From Azophilus sp965214305 (GTDB lineage Bacteria; Pseudomonadota; Gammaproteobacteria; Pseudomonadales; Azotimanducaceae): DNA of 64,000 nucleotides. Below are positions 17,292 through 26,762 of this stretch, one piece after another; position 1 is the stretch's first letter, and each line of letters starts with the position of its first letter. The DNA is taken from contig OZ243949.1 of assembly GCA_965214305.1 (NCBI GenBank), positions 992,001 through 1,056,000 of the forward strand. The letters run 5' to 3'. A model generated the notes under the pieces. It was not told the DNA's origin. It made no database searches and saw only the letters and a program-made list of their open reading frames with translations. Made by a program: the position numbers and the translations under genes.

Positions 17292-19172
17292 ATGTCCGAA
17301 CAAACAATCCTGTCCGAAGCGGCTGAACTCGACGCTGAAATGCTGGCGCCGCTGCCGAAGTCCAAGAAAATTTACATTTCGGGGGGTGACGATGTCCGGG
17401 TAGCCATGCGTGAAATCGCACTCTCGCCCACATCGGCACAGAGATCCGGCGACCAGGCGGCCCCGCAATTAACGCCCAACCCGCAATTGCGCGTCTACGA
17501 CACCTCCGGCCCCTACACCGACCCGGCCATTGCGGTCGATGTACGCACCGGCATCCCGAGGCTTCGCGAAAGCTGGATTCTGGCGCGGGGCGACACGGAA
17601 CCCCTAGCCGGGTTCAGCTCCGCCTATACCCGCTCCAGAAATACCGACAAGGGGCTCGCCCAGTTGCGGTTCGCGCATCTGCGCACGCCCCGGCGCGCAC
17701 TACCGGGCAGGAACGTTACCCAATTGCACTACGCCCGCGCCGGTGTTGTAACACCGGAGATGGAGTACATCGCCGTGCGCGAGAATCTGGCGCGAGCCAA
17801 TCCCGCCTACAACCCGCAACAGCACCCGGGTGAAAATTTCGGTGCCCGCACAATATACGAAATCACCCCCGAATTCGTGCGCGAAGAGGTCGCGGCCGGC
17901 CGCGCCATTATCCCCAACAACATCAACCATCCCGAATCGGAGCCGATGATTATTGGTCGCAATTTTCTGGTGAAAGTGAACGCAAACATCGGCAACTCGG
18001 CGGTGACCTCAAGCATTGATGAAGAGGTTGAGAAGATGGTTTGGGCCACCCGTTGGGGTGCCGATACCGTGATGGATCTTTCCACCGGCAGGAACATCCA
18101 CGAAACCCGCGAGTGGATTGTGCGCAATTCGCCGGTGCCCATCGGCACGGTGCCCATCTATCAAGCCCTGGAAAAAGTCGGTGGCATCGCCGAGGAACTC
18201 AGTTGGGAACTCTATCGCGACACACTCATTGAACAGGCGGAACAGGGTGTTGACTATTTCACCATCCACGCTGGTGTGCTGCTGCGCTATGTGCCACTCA
18301 CCGCAAGGCGCACCACCGGCATTGTCAGCCGCGGCGGCTCCATCATGGCCAAGTGGTGCCTGGCCCACCATCGCGAGAGCTTCCTCTACGAGCACTTCGA
18401 GGAAATCTGCGAAATCATGCAAGCCTACGACGTCGCTTTTTCGCTCGGCGATGGCCTGCGCCCCGGTTCGATCGCCGATGCCAACGATGCCGCGCAGTTC
18501 GCGGAACTCGAAACCTTGGGGGAACTTACACAACTCGCCTGGAAACAGGATGTGCAGACCATGATCGAGGGCCCGGGGCACGTACCCATGCAACTCATCA
18601 AGGAGAACATGGAAAAGCAACTCGAATGCTGCGACGAGGCACCGTTCTACACCCTGGGCCCGCTGACCACCGATATCGCACCGGGTTACGACCACATCAC
18701 CTCGGCCATCGGCGCGGCGATGATTGGCTGGTACGGCTGCGCGATGCTCTGCTACGTCACGCCAAAAGAGCATTTGGGCCTACCGGACAAGGAGGATGTA
18801 CGCGAGGGCATTGTCACCTACAAGTTGGCCGCCCACGCCGCCGATCTCGCCAAGGGGCATCCGGGTGCGCAGATTCGCGACAACGCCCTATCCAAGGCGC
18901 GCTTCGAATTCCGCTGGGAAGATCAATTCAATCTCGGCCTCGATCCCGACCGCGCTCGGGCGTTTCACGATGAAACGCTGCCGAAGGATTCCGCCAAGGT
19001 GGCGCACTTTTGCTCCATGTGCGGGCCCAAATTCTGCTCCATGAAGATCAGCCAGGAAGTGCGTGACGCTGCTGGCGTTACCGACGACACCGTGCGCATG
19101 ATCGATGTGGAAGCGGAAATGCAGCGCAAGGCGCACGAGTTTCGGGAGCAGGGCAGCGAAATCTACAGCTAG
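17292..19172 (+). CDS. thiC: Phosphomethylpyrimidine synthase
   Basis: Radical-SAM enzyme that rearranges aminoimidazole ribotide to HMP phosphate. The 626 residues are typical. The unusual C-terminal cluster motif CX2CX4C is seen in CSMCGPKFCSMKISQEV. Other signatures include PNNINHPESEPMIIGRNF, NANIGNSAVTSS, GADTVMDLSTG and EGPGHVPM. The ATG at 17292 gives MSEQTILSEAAELDAEM. The open frame extends back into the leader but that part does not look like ThiC. The stop TAG is followed by GAGCCTCC (family A end-like). Confidence 0.97.
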   Translation: MSEQTILSEAAELDAEMLAPLPKSKKIYISGGDDVRVAMREIALSPTSAQRSGDQAAPQLTPNPQLRVYDTSGPYTDPAIAVDVRTGIPRLRESWILARGDTEPLAGFSSAYTRSRNTDKGLAQLRFAHLRTPRRALPGRNVTQLHYARAGVVTPEMEYIAVRENLARANPAYNPQQHPGENFGARTIYEITPEFVREEVAAGRAIIPNNINHPESEPMIIGRNFLVKVNANIGNSAVTSSIDEEVEKMVWATRWGADTVMDLSTGRNIHETREWIVRNSPVPIGTVPIYQALEKVGGIAEELSWELYRDTLIEQAEQGVDYFTIHAGVLLRYVPLTARRTTGIVSRGGSIMAKWCLAHHRESFLYEHFEEICEIMQAYDVAFSLGDGLRPGSIADANDAAQFAELETLGELTQLAWKQDVQTMIEGPGHVPMQLIKENMEKQLECCDEAPFYTLGPLTTDIAPGYDHITSAIGAAMIGWYGCAMLCYVTPKEHLGLPDKEDVREGIVTYKLAAHAADLAKGHPGAQIRDNALSKARFEFRWEDQFNLGLDPDRARAFHDETLPKDSAKVAHFCSMCGPKFCSMKISQEVRDAAGVTDDTVRMIDVEAEMQRKAHEFREQGSEIYS

Positions 19173-19199
19173 GAGCCTCCTTAACCACAGGAAACAGCT

Positions 19200-20423
19200 A
19201 TGCGGGTTGAAATAGCCGGCGCGGGACTGATGGGGCGACTGATCGGCTGGCGCCTCACCCAAGCTGGTGCCGATGTGACGCTTTATGAGCGCGCCTCCCG
19301 CTCGCTGCCGGAGAGCGCGGCGCACGCCGCCGCCGCGATGTTGGCACCAGTCAGCGAGTATCCGGATGCGGACCCTGAAATATTCGCTATGGGCAGGCAC
19401 AGCCTAACAGTCTGGCCAGCCCTGCTGGACGCACTGAACGTACCTTACGGTACCACTGGCTCGCTGCTGGTGGCGCACGGGCCGGATGGGCCTCTGCTCG
19501 ACAAGTTCCACCGTGAGCTAACCCGCCCATCTCACCAACTTCCTGCCGCAGGCCCCGATGCATACGGCCAAGTTGGGCAGTACCTTAACGTCTGCGCAGA
19601 GCCCTCAGCCGGGGAGCCTGGGGGAACACCCCTCGCTTGCAAAAAGGTGGGTGGGACATCTGGGCCAGATACCCAAATCGCACCCGAGGCCCGCTGGGTG
19701 GATGCGCAAGCCATAGCGGCATTGGAACCCGCATTGGCCGGGCGCTTTCAGCGGGGCCTATTCCTGCCGGGCGAGGGATGGCTCGACAACCGCGCCCTAC
19801 TCGACGCCCTTGGCCGCAAGTGCGGTGCCATCCGCTTTCAAAACGAGGTGGACCCACGGGACTTGCGGGCAGACCTCGTCATCGACTGCCGCGGGGTCAG
19901 CGCGGGGTTGCCGGGCTTGCGCGGTGTGCGCGGCGAACTGATTCGCGTGCGCGCGGCCGAGGTCCTGTTGTCCCGGCCCGTGCGCCTGATGCACCCCCGC
20001 TATCAACTCTACATCGCCCCCCGCCAGGGCGGTGAATACCTCATCGGCGCCACCCAAATCGAAAGCGAGTCGCAACAAGGGGTCACGGTGCGCAGTGCAT
20101 TGGAACTCCTTTCCGCCGCTTTCGCACTACACCCGGGTTTTGCGGAGGCGGAAATTCTGGAACTCTGCACGGCTCTGCGCCCCGCCTTCGCCGATAATCT
20201 GCCGCGGGTGGTCTGGGATGGGGAGATACTGCGCATCAACGGCCTATACCGGCACGGTTTTCTCATCGCGCCGGCGCTGCTGGAACAGGTTTGCGCCAAG
20301 ATCGCTACCCGGCAATCCTGCTCAAGCGATACAGATACCCGCACCGACCCGGCTTGCCCAGCCCGGACGGCCCACCAACTGTCCGCTCAATGCGGCTCGG
20401 CCGGGGCTGGCCATGATCGTTAA
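19200..20423 (+). CDS. thiO: Glycine oxidase ThiO (with an internal insertion)
   Basis: FAD-dependent oxidase that makes the glycine imine used for the thiazole ring. The N-terminal Rossmann motif is EIAGAGLMGRLIGWRLTQAG; GWLDNRALLDAL, LIDCRG-type VIDCRGVSAGLPGLRGVRGE and INGLYRHGFLIAPALL are family features. At 407 residues it is longer than usual. Residues about 125-165 contain a low-homology stretch whose DNA holds GAGCCCTCAGCCGGGG (19599-19614), shared with repeat family G. The last ~25 residues are also extra and overlap thiS. Confidence 0.88.
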   Translation: MRVEIAGAGLMGRLIGWRLTQAGADVTLYERASRSLPESAAHAAAAMLAPVSEYPDADPEIFAMGRHSLTVWPALLDALNVPYGTTGSLLVAHGPDGPLLDKFHRELTRPSHQLPAAGPDAYGQVGQYLNVCAEPSAGEPGGTPLACKKVGGTSGPDTQIAPEARWVDAQAIAALEPALAGRFQRGLFLPGEGWLDNRALLDALGRKCGAIRFQNEVDPRDLRADLVIDCRGVSAGLPGLRGVRGELIRVRAAEVLLSRPVRLMHPRYQLYIAPRQGGEYLIGATQIESESQQGVTVRSALELLSAAFALHPGFAEAEILELCTALRPAFADNLPRVVWDGEILRINGLYRHGFLIAPALLEQVCAKIATRQSCSSDTDTRTDPACPARTAHQLSAQCGSAGAGHDR

Positions 20424-20610
20424 TTGCAACGGGGACCCGGTCAGCCTAGCGGTTAGCCGGCTGGCCGAGGCCCTGGTGGTACTCGGATTCAAAGACCGCC
20501 GCGTGGTGGTTGCCGTTAACGAGATTTTTGTGCCGAAAGAGGAATGGCCAACCTATCAGATCAAGGCGGGCGACCGGCTCGACGTTCTATCCGCCATCGA
20601 GGGAGGCTGA
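20413..20610 (+). CDS. thiS: Sulfur carrier protein ThiS
   Basis: 65-residue ubiquitin-fold sulfur carrier for thiazole synthesis. It begins MIVNCNGDPVSLAVSRL and ends with the required Gly-Gly (SAIEGG), the site of thiocarboxylation. It overlaps the 3' end of thiO by 11 bases in another frame. The adenylating partner ThiF is not found in the window, so it must act from elsewhere or be replaced by MoeB. Confidence 0.93.
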   Translation: MIVNCNGDPVSLAVSRLAEALVVLGFKDRRVVVAVNEIFVPKEEWPTYQIKAGDRLDVLSAIEGG

Positions 20611-20666
20611 TGCCGGTGCTCCAGCAAGCCGACACTGCCGAAAATTGAAACTGGGCCACAACGAGG

Positions 20667-21521
20667 TTGATCGGTAAGTTGCACAAGAACGAGAAAGAAC
20701 CCGAGCAGTCGGATGTGGAGCGCGCGCGCGCGGCACCCTGGTCGCTGTATGGCGAAACGCTAACGAGCCGTTTGCTGCTCGGAACGGCCCGCTACCCCTC
20801 GCTCGCCATCATGGCGGAGGCGGTGGCCGCATCCGCGGCCCGGGTGTTGACATTGGGCTTGCGCCGCCAATCGCCGGAAAAACTCGGCGGCCACTCCGTT
20901 TGGGAGCACATCGCCAAACTCGGCTGCCACCTGCTGCCCAACACCGCCGGTTGCCACAGCGCCCGAGAAGCCGTCACCCTCGCGCACATGAGCCGTGAGA
21001 TATTCAATACCGATTGGATCAAGCTGGAAGTAACCGGCGACGACTACAATCTACAGCCGGACCCCTATGCGCTGCTCGACGCCACCCGGGAACTCATCAA
21101 GGCGAATTTCAAGGTGTTCGCCTATACAACCGACGACCTCGTGGTCTGTACCCGCCTACGCGACCTCGGCTGTGAGGTGATAATGCCCTGGGCCGCGCCC
21201 ATCGGCACCGGCAAGGGCATTACCGACCCTTACGCGCTGGAAACGCTGCGGGCGCGCTTGCCGGATACGGTGCTCATCGTCGATGCCGGCCTGGGCCAGC
21301 CTTCCCAAGCCGCCCGGGTTCTGGAAATGGGATTCGACGGCGTGTTGCTGAATACCGCCGTGGCCCGCGCCGATGATCCGGTGCGTATGGCCGCCGCTTT
21401 CAGCAAGGCCGTCGCAGCAGGAAGGCTGGCCTTTGAAGCGGGCGCGATGGCGGAAAGCGAGACGGCGCACCCTTCCACGCCCGTTGTCGGCACCCCCTTT
21501 TGGCAATCGGAGTCGGGATAA
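20667..21521 (+). CDS. thiG: Thiazole synthase
   Basis: Condenses deoxyxylulose phosphate, glycine imine and ThiS-thiocarboxylate to the thiazole phosphate (TIM barrel). The 284-residue frame starts at TTG 20667 after ACGAGG; the first ~25 residues are charged and variable. Motifs: SRLLLGTARYPSLAIM, LLPNTAGCHSAREAV, WIKLEVTGDDYNLQPD with the Schiff-base Lys, MPWAAPIGTGKGI and VDAGLGQPSQAARVLEMGFD. Last biosynthetic gene of the riboswitch-headed cluster. Confidence 0.95.
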   Translation: MIGKLHKNEKEPEQSDVERARAAPWSLYGETLTSRLLLGTARYPSLAIMAEAVAASAARVLTLGLRRQSPEKLGGHSVWEHIAKLGCHLLPNTAGCHSAREAVTLAHMSREIFNTDWIKLEVTGDDYNLQPDPYALLDATRELIKANFKVFAYTTDDLVVCTRLRDLGCEVIMPWAAPIGTGKGITDPYALETLRARLPDTVLIVDAGLGQPSQAARVLEMGFDGVLLNTAVARADDPVRMAAAFSKAVAAGRLAFEAGAMAESETAHPSTPVVGTPFWQSESG

Positions 21522-21538
21522 AGGCGTCAGGAAGGACA

Positions 21539-22990
21539 ATGCCCGTACGAGAGAAACTCCGCTTCCACGTCAAACTCGCGTTCGGTATCGGCCAATTCGC
21601 CGAAGGGCTGAAAAATATCGCCCTTAGTGCCTTCCTGTTATTTTTCTACAACCAGGTGCTGGGCGTTTCCGGTTCGCTGGCCGGGCTCGCCGTCGGCATC
21701 GCCCTGGTGGTGGATGCCTTCACCGATCCGGTCGCCGGTTCCGTCTCCGACCACTGGAAATCCCCCCAGGGTCGCCGCCACCCCTTCATGTACGCCTCCA
21801 TACTGCCGCTGATGGTCGCCTTTTTTCTACTGTTCAATCCGTTGGTCAGCAGCGAATTGGGCCTGTTCTTATGGATGCTGCTGTTCTCCAACGCCACACG
21901 GTTGGCGATGTCGCTTTACCATGTACCGCACATCGCCCTCGGTGCCGAGATGACGGAGGATTTTCACGAGCGCTCGAAGCTGGTCGGCTATCGTATGTTT
22001 TTCAGCAATCTGGGGGGGCTGTCCACATTCGCCTTGGCTTTCCTCATCTTTTTCGTGCCAACGCCGGAAATTGAGAACGGCCAGTTGAACGCGGCGGCCT
22101 ATCCGCCCTTTGCGCTGTTGTTGTCCGTGCTCATGGGCATAACCATCTTCTGGAGTGCCTGGGGAACCCGATCGGTGATTCCGTTTCTACCCGCGCCGCC
22201 GGACGAACCGCGGCCAAGCCTGGGCCAAGCGCTTGGGCGGGTGGGGCGAGATATCCGCGCCGCCTCGACAAGCCGCCCATTCCGCTGGCTGTTCACGGGT
22301 GTGCTGATCGTATTCGCGGCGGTGGGTGTCAACACCGGGCTTGATCTGTATGTTTTTACCTATTTCTGGGAATTCGAACGGGGCACGATGCTGGTCGTCA
22401 TTCTCGCCTACCCGGTCGGCGTTATGCTGGGCACCTTCGTCGCGCCCGCTTTCTTCAGCCGCTTCGGTAAAAAAGCGGGGTTGCTTTTCGGTGCCGCGTC
22501 CTTCCCACTGTTCCAATCCGCCCCGATTGTCGCCCGGTTGCTGGATTGGTTGCCCGATAATGGCGACCTCGCCTTGGCCACGCTGCTCGCCACCATGCGC
22601 CTGGTACAGGGTGCCTGCACGGCCCACGCCCTGGTCGCCTTCAGTTCCATCATTGCGGACATCGTCGATGAACACGAACTGGAGACGGGCAAGCGCCGCG
22701 AGGGAACCTTCTTTGCAGCCGTCGCCTTTTCCACCAAAGCCACTTCCGGGCTTGGCGGCGTGATCGCCGGTATCGCCCTGGATGTCATCGCCTGGCCGCG
22801 CGGCGCCCATATCCGCACGGCGGCGGACATACCGCCGGAAACCATCGTCAATCTCGGCTTGGTCTACGGCCCCGTCATCGCCACCCTCGGCTTCGTTTCG
22901 GTATGGTGTTACAACCATTTTCAGATGACGCGCGAGCGGCATGCGGAAATTTTGCGGGAACTGGCTGGGCGGCGGGCAACCCCTCGGTGA
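21539..22990 (+). CDS. GPH-family (MelB-like) major facilitator transporter
   Basis: 483-residue membrane protein with about 12 hydrophobic helices. The GPH/MFS_2 signatures are VVDAFTDPVAGSVSDHWKSP after helix 2 and a related SSIIADIVDEHELETGKRREG in the second half. An excellent AGGAAGG ribosome-binding site precedes the ATG at 21539. It begins 17 bases after thiG, so it may be cotranscribed from the TPP riboswitch. The substrate cannot be read from sequence; thiamine, a precursor or a sugar are possibilities. Confidence 0.85.
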   Translation: MPVREKLRFHVKLAFGIGQFAEGLKNIALSAFLLFFYNQVLGVSGSLAGLAVGIALVVDAFTDPVAGSVSDHWKSPQGRRHPFMYASILPLMVAFFLLFNPLVSSELGLFLWMLLFSNATRLAMSLYHVPHIALGAEMTEDFHERSKLVGYRMFFSNLGGLSTFALAFLIFFVPTPEIENGQLNAAAYPPFALLLSVLMGITIFWSAWGTRSVIPFLPAPPDEPRPSLGQALGRVGRDIRAASTSRPFRWLFTGVLIVFAAVGVNTGLDLYVFTYFWEFERGTMLVVILAYPVGVMLGTFVAPAFFSRFGKKAGLLFGAASFPLFQSAPIVARLLDWLPDNGDLALATLLATMRLVQGACTAHALVAFSSIIADIVDEHELETGKRREGTFFAAVAFSTKATSGLGGVIAGIALDVIAWPRGAHIRTAADIPPETIVNLGLVYGPVIATLGFVSVWCYNHFQMTRERHAEILRELAGRRATPR

Positions 22991-22998
22991 CCACCTAG

Positions 22999-23069
22999 TG
23001 TCCTGTCCCGTAAATAAGTGGGTTTTAGGCGCTAGGCCGTTTCGGTTCCCGGCAAGGCGCGACGACGCC
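22999..23069. repeat. Repeat family B, one arm (B2)
   Basis: 71 bases identical to the reverse complement of the right arm of the full palindrome B1 (51903-52059), starting TGTCCTGTCCCGTAAATAAG. The bases after it up to about 23110 vaguely resemble the other arm. The dsbD start codon lies just downstream, so the element supplies the 5' region of that gene. Confidence 0.9.
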
Positions 23070-23096
23070 ATTATTGGCAGGGGACGCAACGCGGCC

Positions 23097-25346
23097 ATGG
23101 GCCAAGGGGCGAGTAGCCTTCGGGAGCGGTGGCGCGCGGGCATCTGGTTTGCCTTCGGCCTGTTAACTTTTCCACCGCACACCCAAGCCGAGCCCATTCA
23201 AACCACCTACTCCCGAGTGGAACTCGTTGCCGAACAGGCGACGCTGCCCGCCGATGGGGGCACCCTGAGCCTCGGTTTCCACATCGAGCCCAATCCGGGT
23301 TGGCATGTCTATTGGGTAAACCCCGGCGAGGCCGGTCTTCCCGCAACAATGCAATGGTCCCTGCCGGATGCTTTCTCGGCTTCCGCATTCAAGTTCCCCG
23401 CGCCCCACGTCATTCCATTCGGTGAACTCATCACCTACGGATTCAATGAGCCGGTTTTGTTGCTGAGCACCGTATCGGTGCCCGCCGCCTTAGCGGGTGA
23501 CAGGGCAACCTTGTCCGGGACCGCCCGGTGGGTCGTCTGTGACGATGAACTCTGCGTACCGGAAAGGGCATCGCTGTCGTTGACCCTGGCTCTCGGGGAC
23601 GGTGCCGATAATCCCAATGAGGTTGCGCAATTCGCCGCGGCACGAGCGAAATTGCCGAAGCCCGTCGATTGGCCGGTGCATTTCGAGTTCGTGGAGCATC
23701 CGGCGCCGTCGGGGGCCAGCCTGAGGGCGCGGGAGCAGGCAGCACAGTTGGTGGTTCAGGTAGCAACGCCCGAATCCGCCGCCGACTTGCGGGACCCTTA
23801 CCTGTTTGTGGCCTCGCCCAACCTCGTCGAGTACGGCTGGCAGACGGCGACGGCCAACCAGGACAGCTTGGTTTTCTCCATGCTCGCCGCCAAGCGGGGT
23901 GCGACGGCCACGGCATTCCAAGCGGTTCTGAGGTATGCGGACGAGGCCGGTACCATCCACTCCGTACAACTTGAGGCTAAAGGACCCGAGGCTGCCGCCG
24001 CACAAACGCTATCGGCTGGCACCGCCCTCTCGGCACAGATCCAACGCGGAGAGCATGCGCAAGCGGCTTCCCCAATATCCCAAGCACCCCAAACGCCACC
24101 GCCCACAACCGGCATGTCACTGGCTACCGCCCTGCTTTTCGCCTTTATCGGCGGTGTCATACTGAACCTCATGCCCTGCGTATTTCCGGTGCTAAGCATC
24201 AAGGCGCTCAGCCTAGTCTCCACGGTACACGCCGACTCAGATCTGGCCAGGCAGGGCGGTTTGCTCTACACCATCGGTATCCTCGTCGCCTTCACCCTAA
24301 TCGGTGCTGTGCTGATCGGTTTGCGGGAGACCGGTCAGGCGGTTGGCTGGGGCTTTCAGTTGCAAGCGCCACTGGTGAATCTGGGGCTCGCCCTGCTGAT
24401 GTTGGCGATCGGTCTAAATTTGCTGGGCGTCTTCGAGATTGGCACGCGCGCAGCCGGTGTCGGGCAGTCCCTAACCCTGGGCGATGAGCGCAAAGCGTCC
24501 TTCTTCACCGGGCTTTTGGCCGTTGTGGTAGCCACCCCCTGTACCGCGCCCTTTATGGCCGGGGCCCTGGGCTATGCCCTAATGCAGCCGATACCCGCGA
24601 CCCTCGGCATTTTCCTCGCACTCGGCTTGGGGCTCGCTTTTCCCTATCTGCTGGTCAGCTTCATCCCCGCAAGCGGGCGCCTGCTACCCAAGCCCGGTGC
24701 TTGGATGGCTCGATTTCGCAACCTTCTGGCCTTTCCCATGCTTGCCACCACAATCTGGCTGTTATGGGTTTTAGGCAAGCAGCTTGGCGTTGATTCGATG
24801 GCACTGGGCTTGCTTACCGCACTTTTGCTCGCCTTGGCCTTGTGGGCCTATGGGCAGGCCCAAGGCAACCAGCGGGCTTGGGCCTGGAGAGGCTTTGCCG
24901 CCGCCGCACTGATCGCCACAATCGCTACCGGCATCGCCGTTGAGCGATACAAGGCGAAGCCCGCCGCACCGGTCGCAAGCACCGCCGGCACCCTGGGACA
25001 GCTTCAACTGGAGCCTTTTACACCCGCAACGCTGGCGGACTATGTGGCGGCCGGCGTGCCGACATTCGTCTATTTCACGGCCGACTGGTGCGTCAACTGC
25101 AAGCTTAACGAGCGGGTGGCGCTGGCATCCGATGCCGTTGGGCAGGCATTTCGAGAGCGCGGTATTAAGGTGCTGGTGGGGGATTGGACCAATGAGGATC
25201 CGGTCATTTCCGAATGGCTCAACCGCTATGGGCGGGCGGGAGTGCCCCTCTACCTGTACTTCCCGGCAGGGGTATCGCTGGATGATGCAAGGGTGCTGCC
25301 GCAAGTGTTGCTTCCAGACATCGTTGTTGATGCTGTCAGCCGCTAG
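23097..25346 (+). CDS. dsbD: Thiol:disulfide interchange protein DsbD/ScsB-like
   Basis: Carries electrons from cytoplasmic thioredoxin across the inner membrane to periplasmic thiol proteins. The 749-residue protein (ATG 23097, MGQGASSLRERWRAG) has a signal-like segment and an N-terminal periplasmic domain with a Cys pair (VVCDDELCVP). Eight or so helices (about residues 340-620) include LNLMPCVFPVLSIKAL and VVVATPCTAPFMAGALG. A C-terminal thioredoxin domain has TADWCVNCKLNE. The CDEL-CVP sequence fits the ScsB/DsbD N-domain variant. The start region is formed by repeat B2. The stop TAG lies in CTAGGAGCCTC. Confidence 0.9.
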   Translation: MGQGASSLRERWRAGIWFAFGLLTFPPHTQAEPIQTTYSRVELVAEQATLPADGGTLSLGFHIEPNPGWHVYWVNPGEAGLPATMQWSLPDAFSASAFKFPAPHVIPFGELITYGFNEPVLLLSTVSVPAALAGDRATLSGTARWVVCDDELCVPERASLSLTLALGDGADNPNEVAQFAAARAKLPKPVDWPVHFEFVEHPAPSGASLRAREQAAQLVVQVATPESAADLRDPYLFVASPNLVEYGWQTATANQDSLVFSMLAAKRGATATAFQAVLRYADEAGTIHSVQLEAKGPEAAAAQTLSAGTALSAQIQRGEHAQAASPISQAPQTPPPTTGMSLATALLFAFIGGVILNLMPCVFPVLSIKALSLVSTVHADSDLARQGGLLYTIGILVAFTLIGAVLIGLRETGQAVGWGFQLQAPLVNLGLALLMLAIGLNLLGVFEIGTRAAGVGQSLTLGDERKASFFTGLLAVVVATPCTAPFMAGALGYALMQPIPATLGIFLALGLGLAFPYLLVSFIPASGRLLPKPGAWMARFRNLLAFPMLATTIWLLWVLGKQLGVDSMALGLLTALLLALALWAYGQAQGNQRAWAWRGFAAAALIATIATGIAVERYKAKPAAPVASTAGTLGQLQLEPFTPATLADYVAAGVPTFVYFTADWCVNCKLNERVALASDAVGQAFRERGIKVLVGDWTNEDPVISEWLNRYGRAGVPLYLYFPAGVSLDDARVLPQVLLPDIVVDAVSR

Positions 25347-25381
25347 GAGCCTCGGCCTATCTCAGGAGACGGCCTACTCGC

Positions 25382-25450
25382 CATTCGGCAGCGAGCGGGC
25401 CTGTTCGGTGCCTCGGCGAACCCCGAGGAAGTTGGCGAGATAGAGCGGGG
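25382..25450. repeat. Family C/E repeat arm between dsbD and argG
   Basis: Contains TTCGGCAGCGAGCGGGCCTG, which resembles the arm of hairpin family C. It is followed by AACCCCGAGGAAGTTGGCGA, the arm of family E also seen at about 26920, 35925, 46810, 51150 and 54150. It is a solitary arm without its partner. Confidence 0.6.
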
Positions 25451-25455
25451 CGGGC

Positions 25456-26667
25456 TCATTGAGCGCGCCCTTGTTTTGCGCCGATGCGTAGCCTGAGCGC
25501 ATTCAAGCGGATGAAACCCGCCGCATCTTCCTGGCGATAGGCACCCTGGTCATCCTCGAACGTTGCCACCGTTGCATCGTACAGGCTGTCCTGGGAGCAC
25601 CGCCCCAGTAGCCCAACCGTGCCTTTGTACAACTTCAATCGCACGGTGCCATTCACCGCCTTTTGGGTTTGGTCGATCAATGCCTGCAAGGCTAAACGTT
25701 CCGGCGACCACCAATAACCGTTGTAGATCAGCTTGGCGTAGCGCGGCATCAGATCGTCTTTGAGATGCGCCACTTCGCGATCCAGGGTGAGCGATTCCAT
25801 CGCTCGGTGCGCTTTCAGTAGGATGGTGCCGCCCGGCGTTTCGTAACAACCCCGAGACTTCATGCCCACATAGCGGTTTTCCACTAAATCCTGGCGGCCG
25901 ATACCATGGGTACCGCCCAATTCGTTCAACCGGGCAAGCAGGGCGGCCGGGGACATGGGCACCCCATCAAGCGCCACCGCATCGCCGCCCGAAAAACCAA
26001 TGGACAGGGTGCCGGCCGCATCCGGTGCCGCCTCCGGGGATAGGGTCCAGCGCCAGATTTCCTCATCCGGTTCGTTCCACGGGTCTTCCAATCCGCCACC
26101 TTCATAAGAGATGTGGAGCAAATTGGCGTCCATCGAATAGGGCGACTCGCCCTGGCGCTCGAAATCCACCGGAATCTGTCGCTCGCGGCAATAGTCGAGC
26201 AGTGCTTCCCGGGAATTGAGTTCCCACTCGCGCCAAGGCGCGATGACCTTGATATCGGGATTAAGCGCATAGGCACCCAGCTCAAAACGTACCTGGTCGT
26301 TGCCTTTGCCGGTGGCACCGTGAGCGATGGCGTCCGCTCCGGTCTCGGCGGCGATTTCCACCAAGCGCCTGGCAATGAGCGGGCGGGCGATGCTGGTGCC
26401 GAGCAGGTACTCGCCCTCGTAGAGCGTATTGGCGCGAAACATGGGGAACACATAGTCGCGCACGAAAGTCTCCCTGAGGTCTTCAATATAAATTTCACGC
26501 ACACCCATAGCCCGCGCCTTGGCGCGTGCCGGTTCCACCTCCTCGCCCTGGCCAATATCCGCTGTAAACGTCACCACCTCCGCATCGTAGGTGTCTTGCA
26601 ACCAACGGCAGATAACCGAGGTATCCAACCCCCCGGAGTAGGCAAGAACGATTTTGTTGGCCTGCAT
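25456..26667 (-). CDS. argG: Argininosuccinate synthase
   Basis: ATP-dependent ligation of citrulline and aspartate, the penultimate step of arginine synthesis. The 403 residues are normal. PP-motif KIVLAYSGGLDTSVI at the N terminus, AHGATGKGNDQVRFEL, SMDANLLHISYEGG and GMKSRGCYETPGGTI are all present. It stands alone on the minus strand; argD and argF are encoded 3.2 kb away on the plus strand. argH is not in the window. Confidence 0.97.
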   Translation of the reverse strand: MQANKIVLAYSGGLDTSVICRWLQDTYDAEVVTFTADIGQGEEVEPARAKARAMGVREIYIEDLRETFVRDYVFPMFRANTLYEGEYLLGTSIARPLIARRLVEIAAETGADAIAHGATGKGNDQVRFELGAYALNPDIKVIAPWREWELNSREALLDYCRERQIPVDFERQGESPYSMDANLLHISYEGGGLEDPWNEPDEEIWRWTLSPEAAPDAAGTLSIGFSGGDAVALDGVPMSPAALLARLNELGGTHGIGRQDLVENRYVGMKSRGCYETPGGTILLKAHRAMESLTLDREVAHLKDDLMPRYAKLIYNGYWWSPERLALQALIDQTQKAVNGTVRLKLYKGTVGLLGRCSQDSLYDATVATFEDDQGAYRQEDAAGFIRLNALRLRIGAKQGRAQ

Positions 26668-26762
26668 ATTTGGTCGGCCTCCATGAGCTTCGGTGCTTGT
26701 GGGGCACGCAATGCTACGCTAAGCGCCTCTGCCTGGTAACCTCCAAGCGGGTTAAACATGCA

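Noticed and set aside
22187..23197. 336-codon minus-strand frame across the GPH gene and dsbD start
   Set aside because: Shadow of the transporter gene; no domain or ribosome-binding site.
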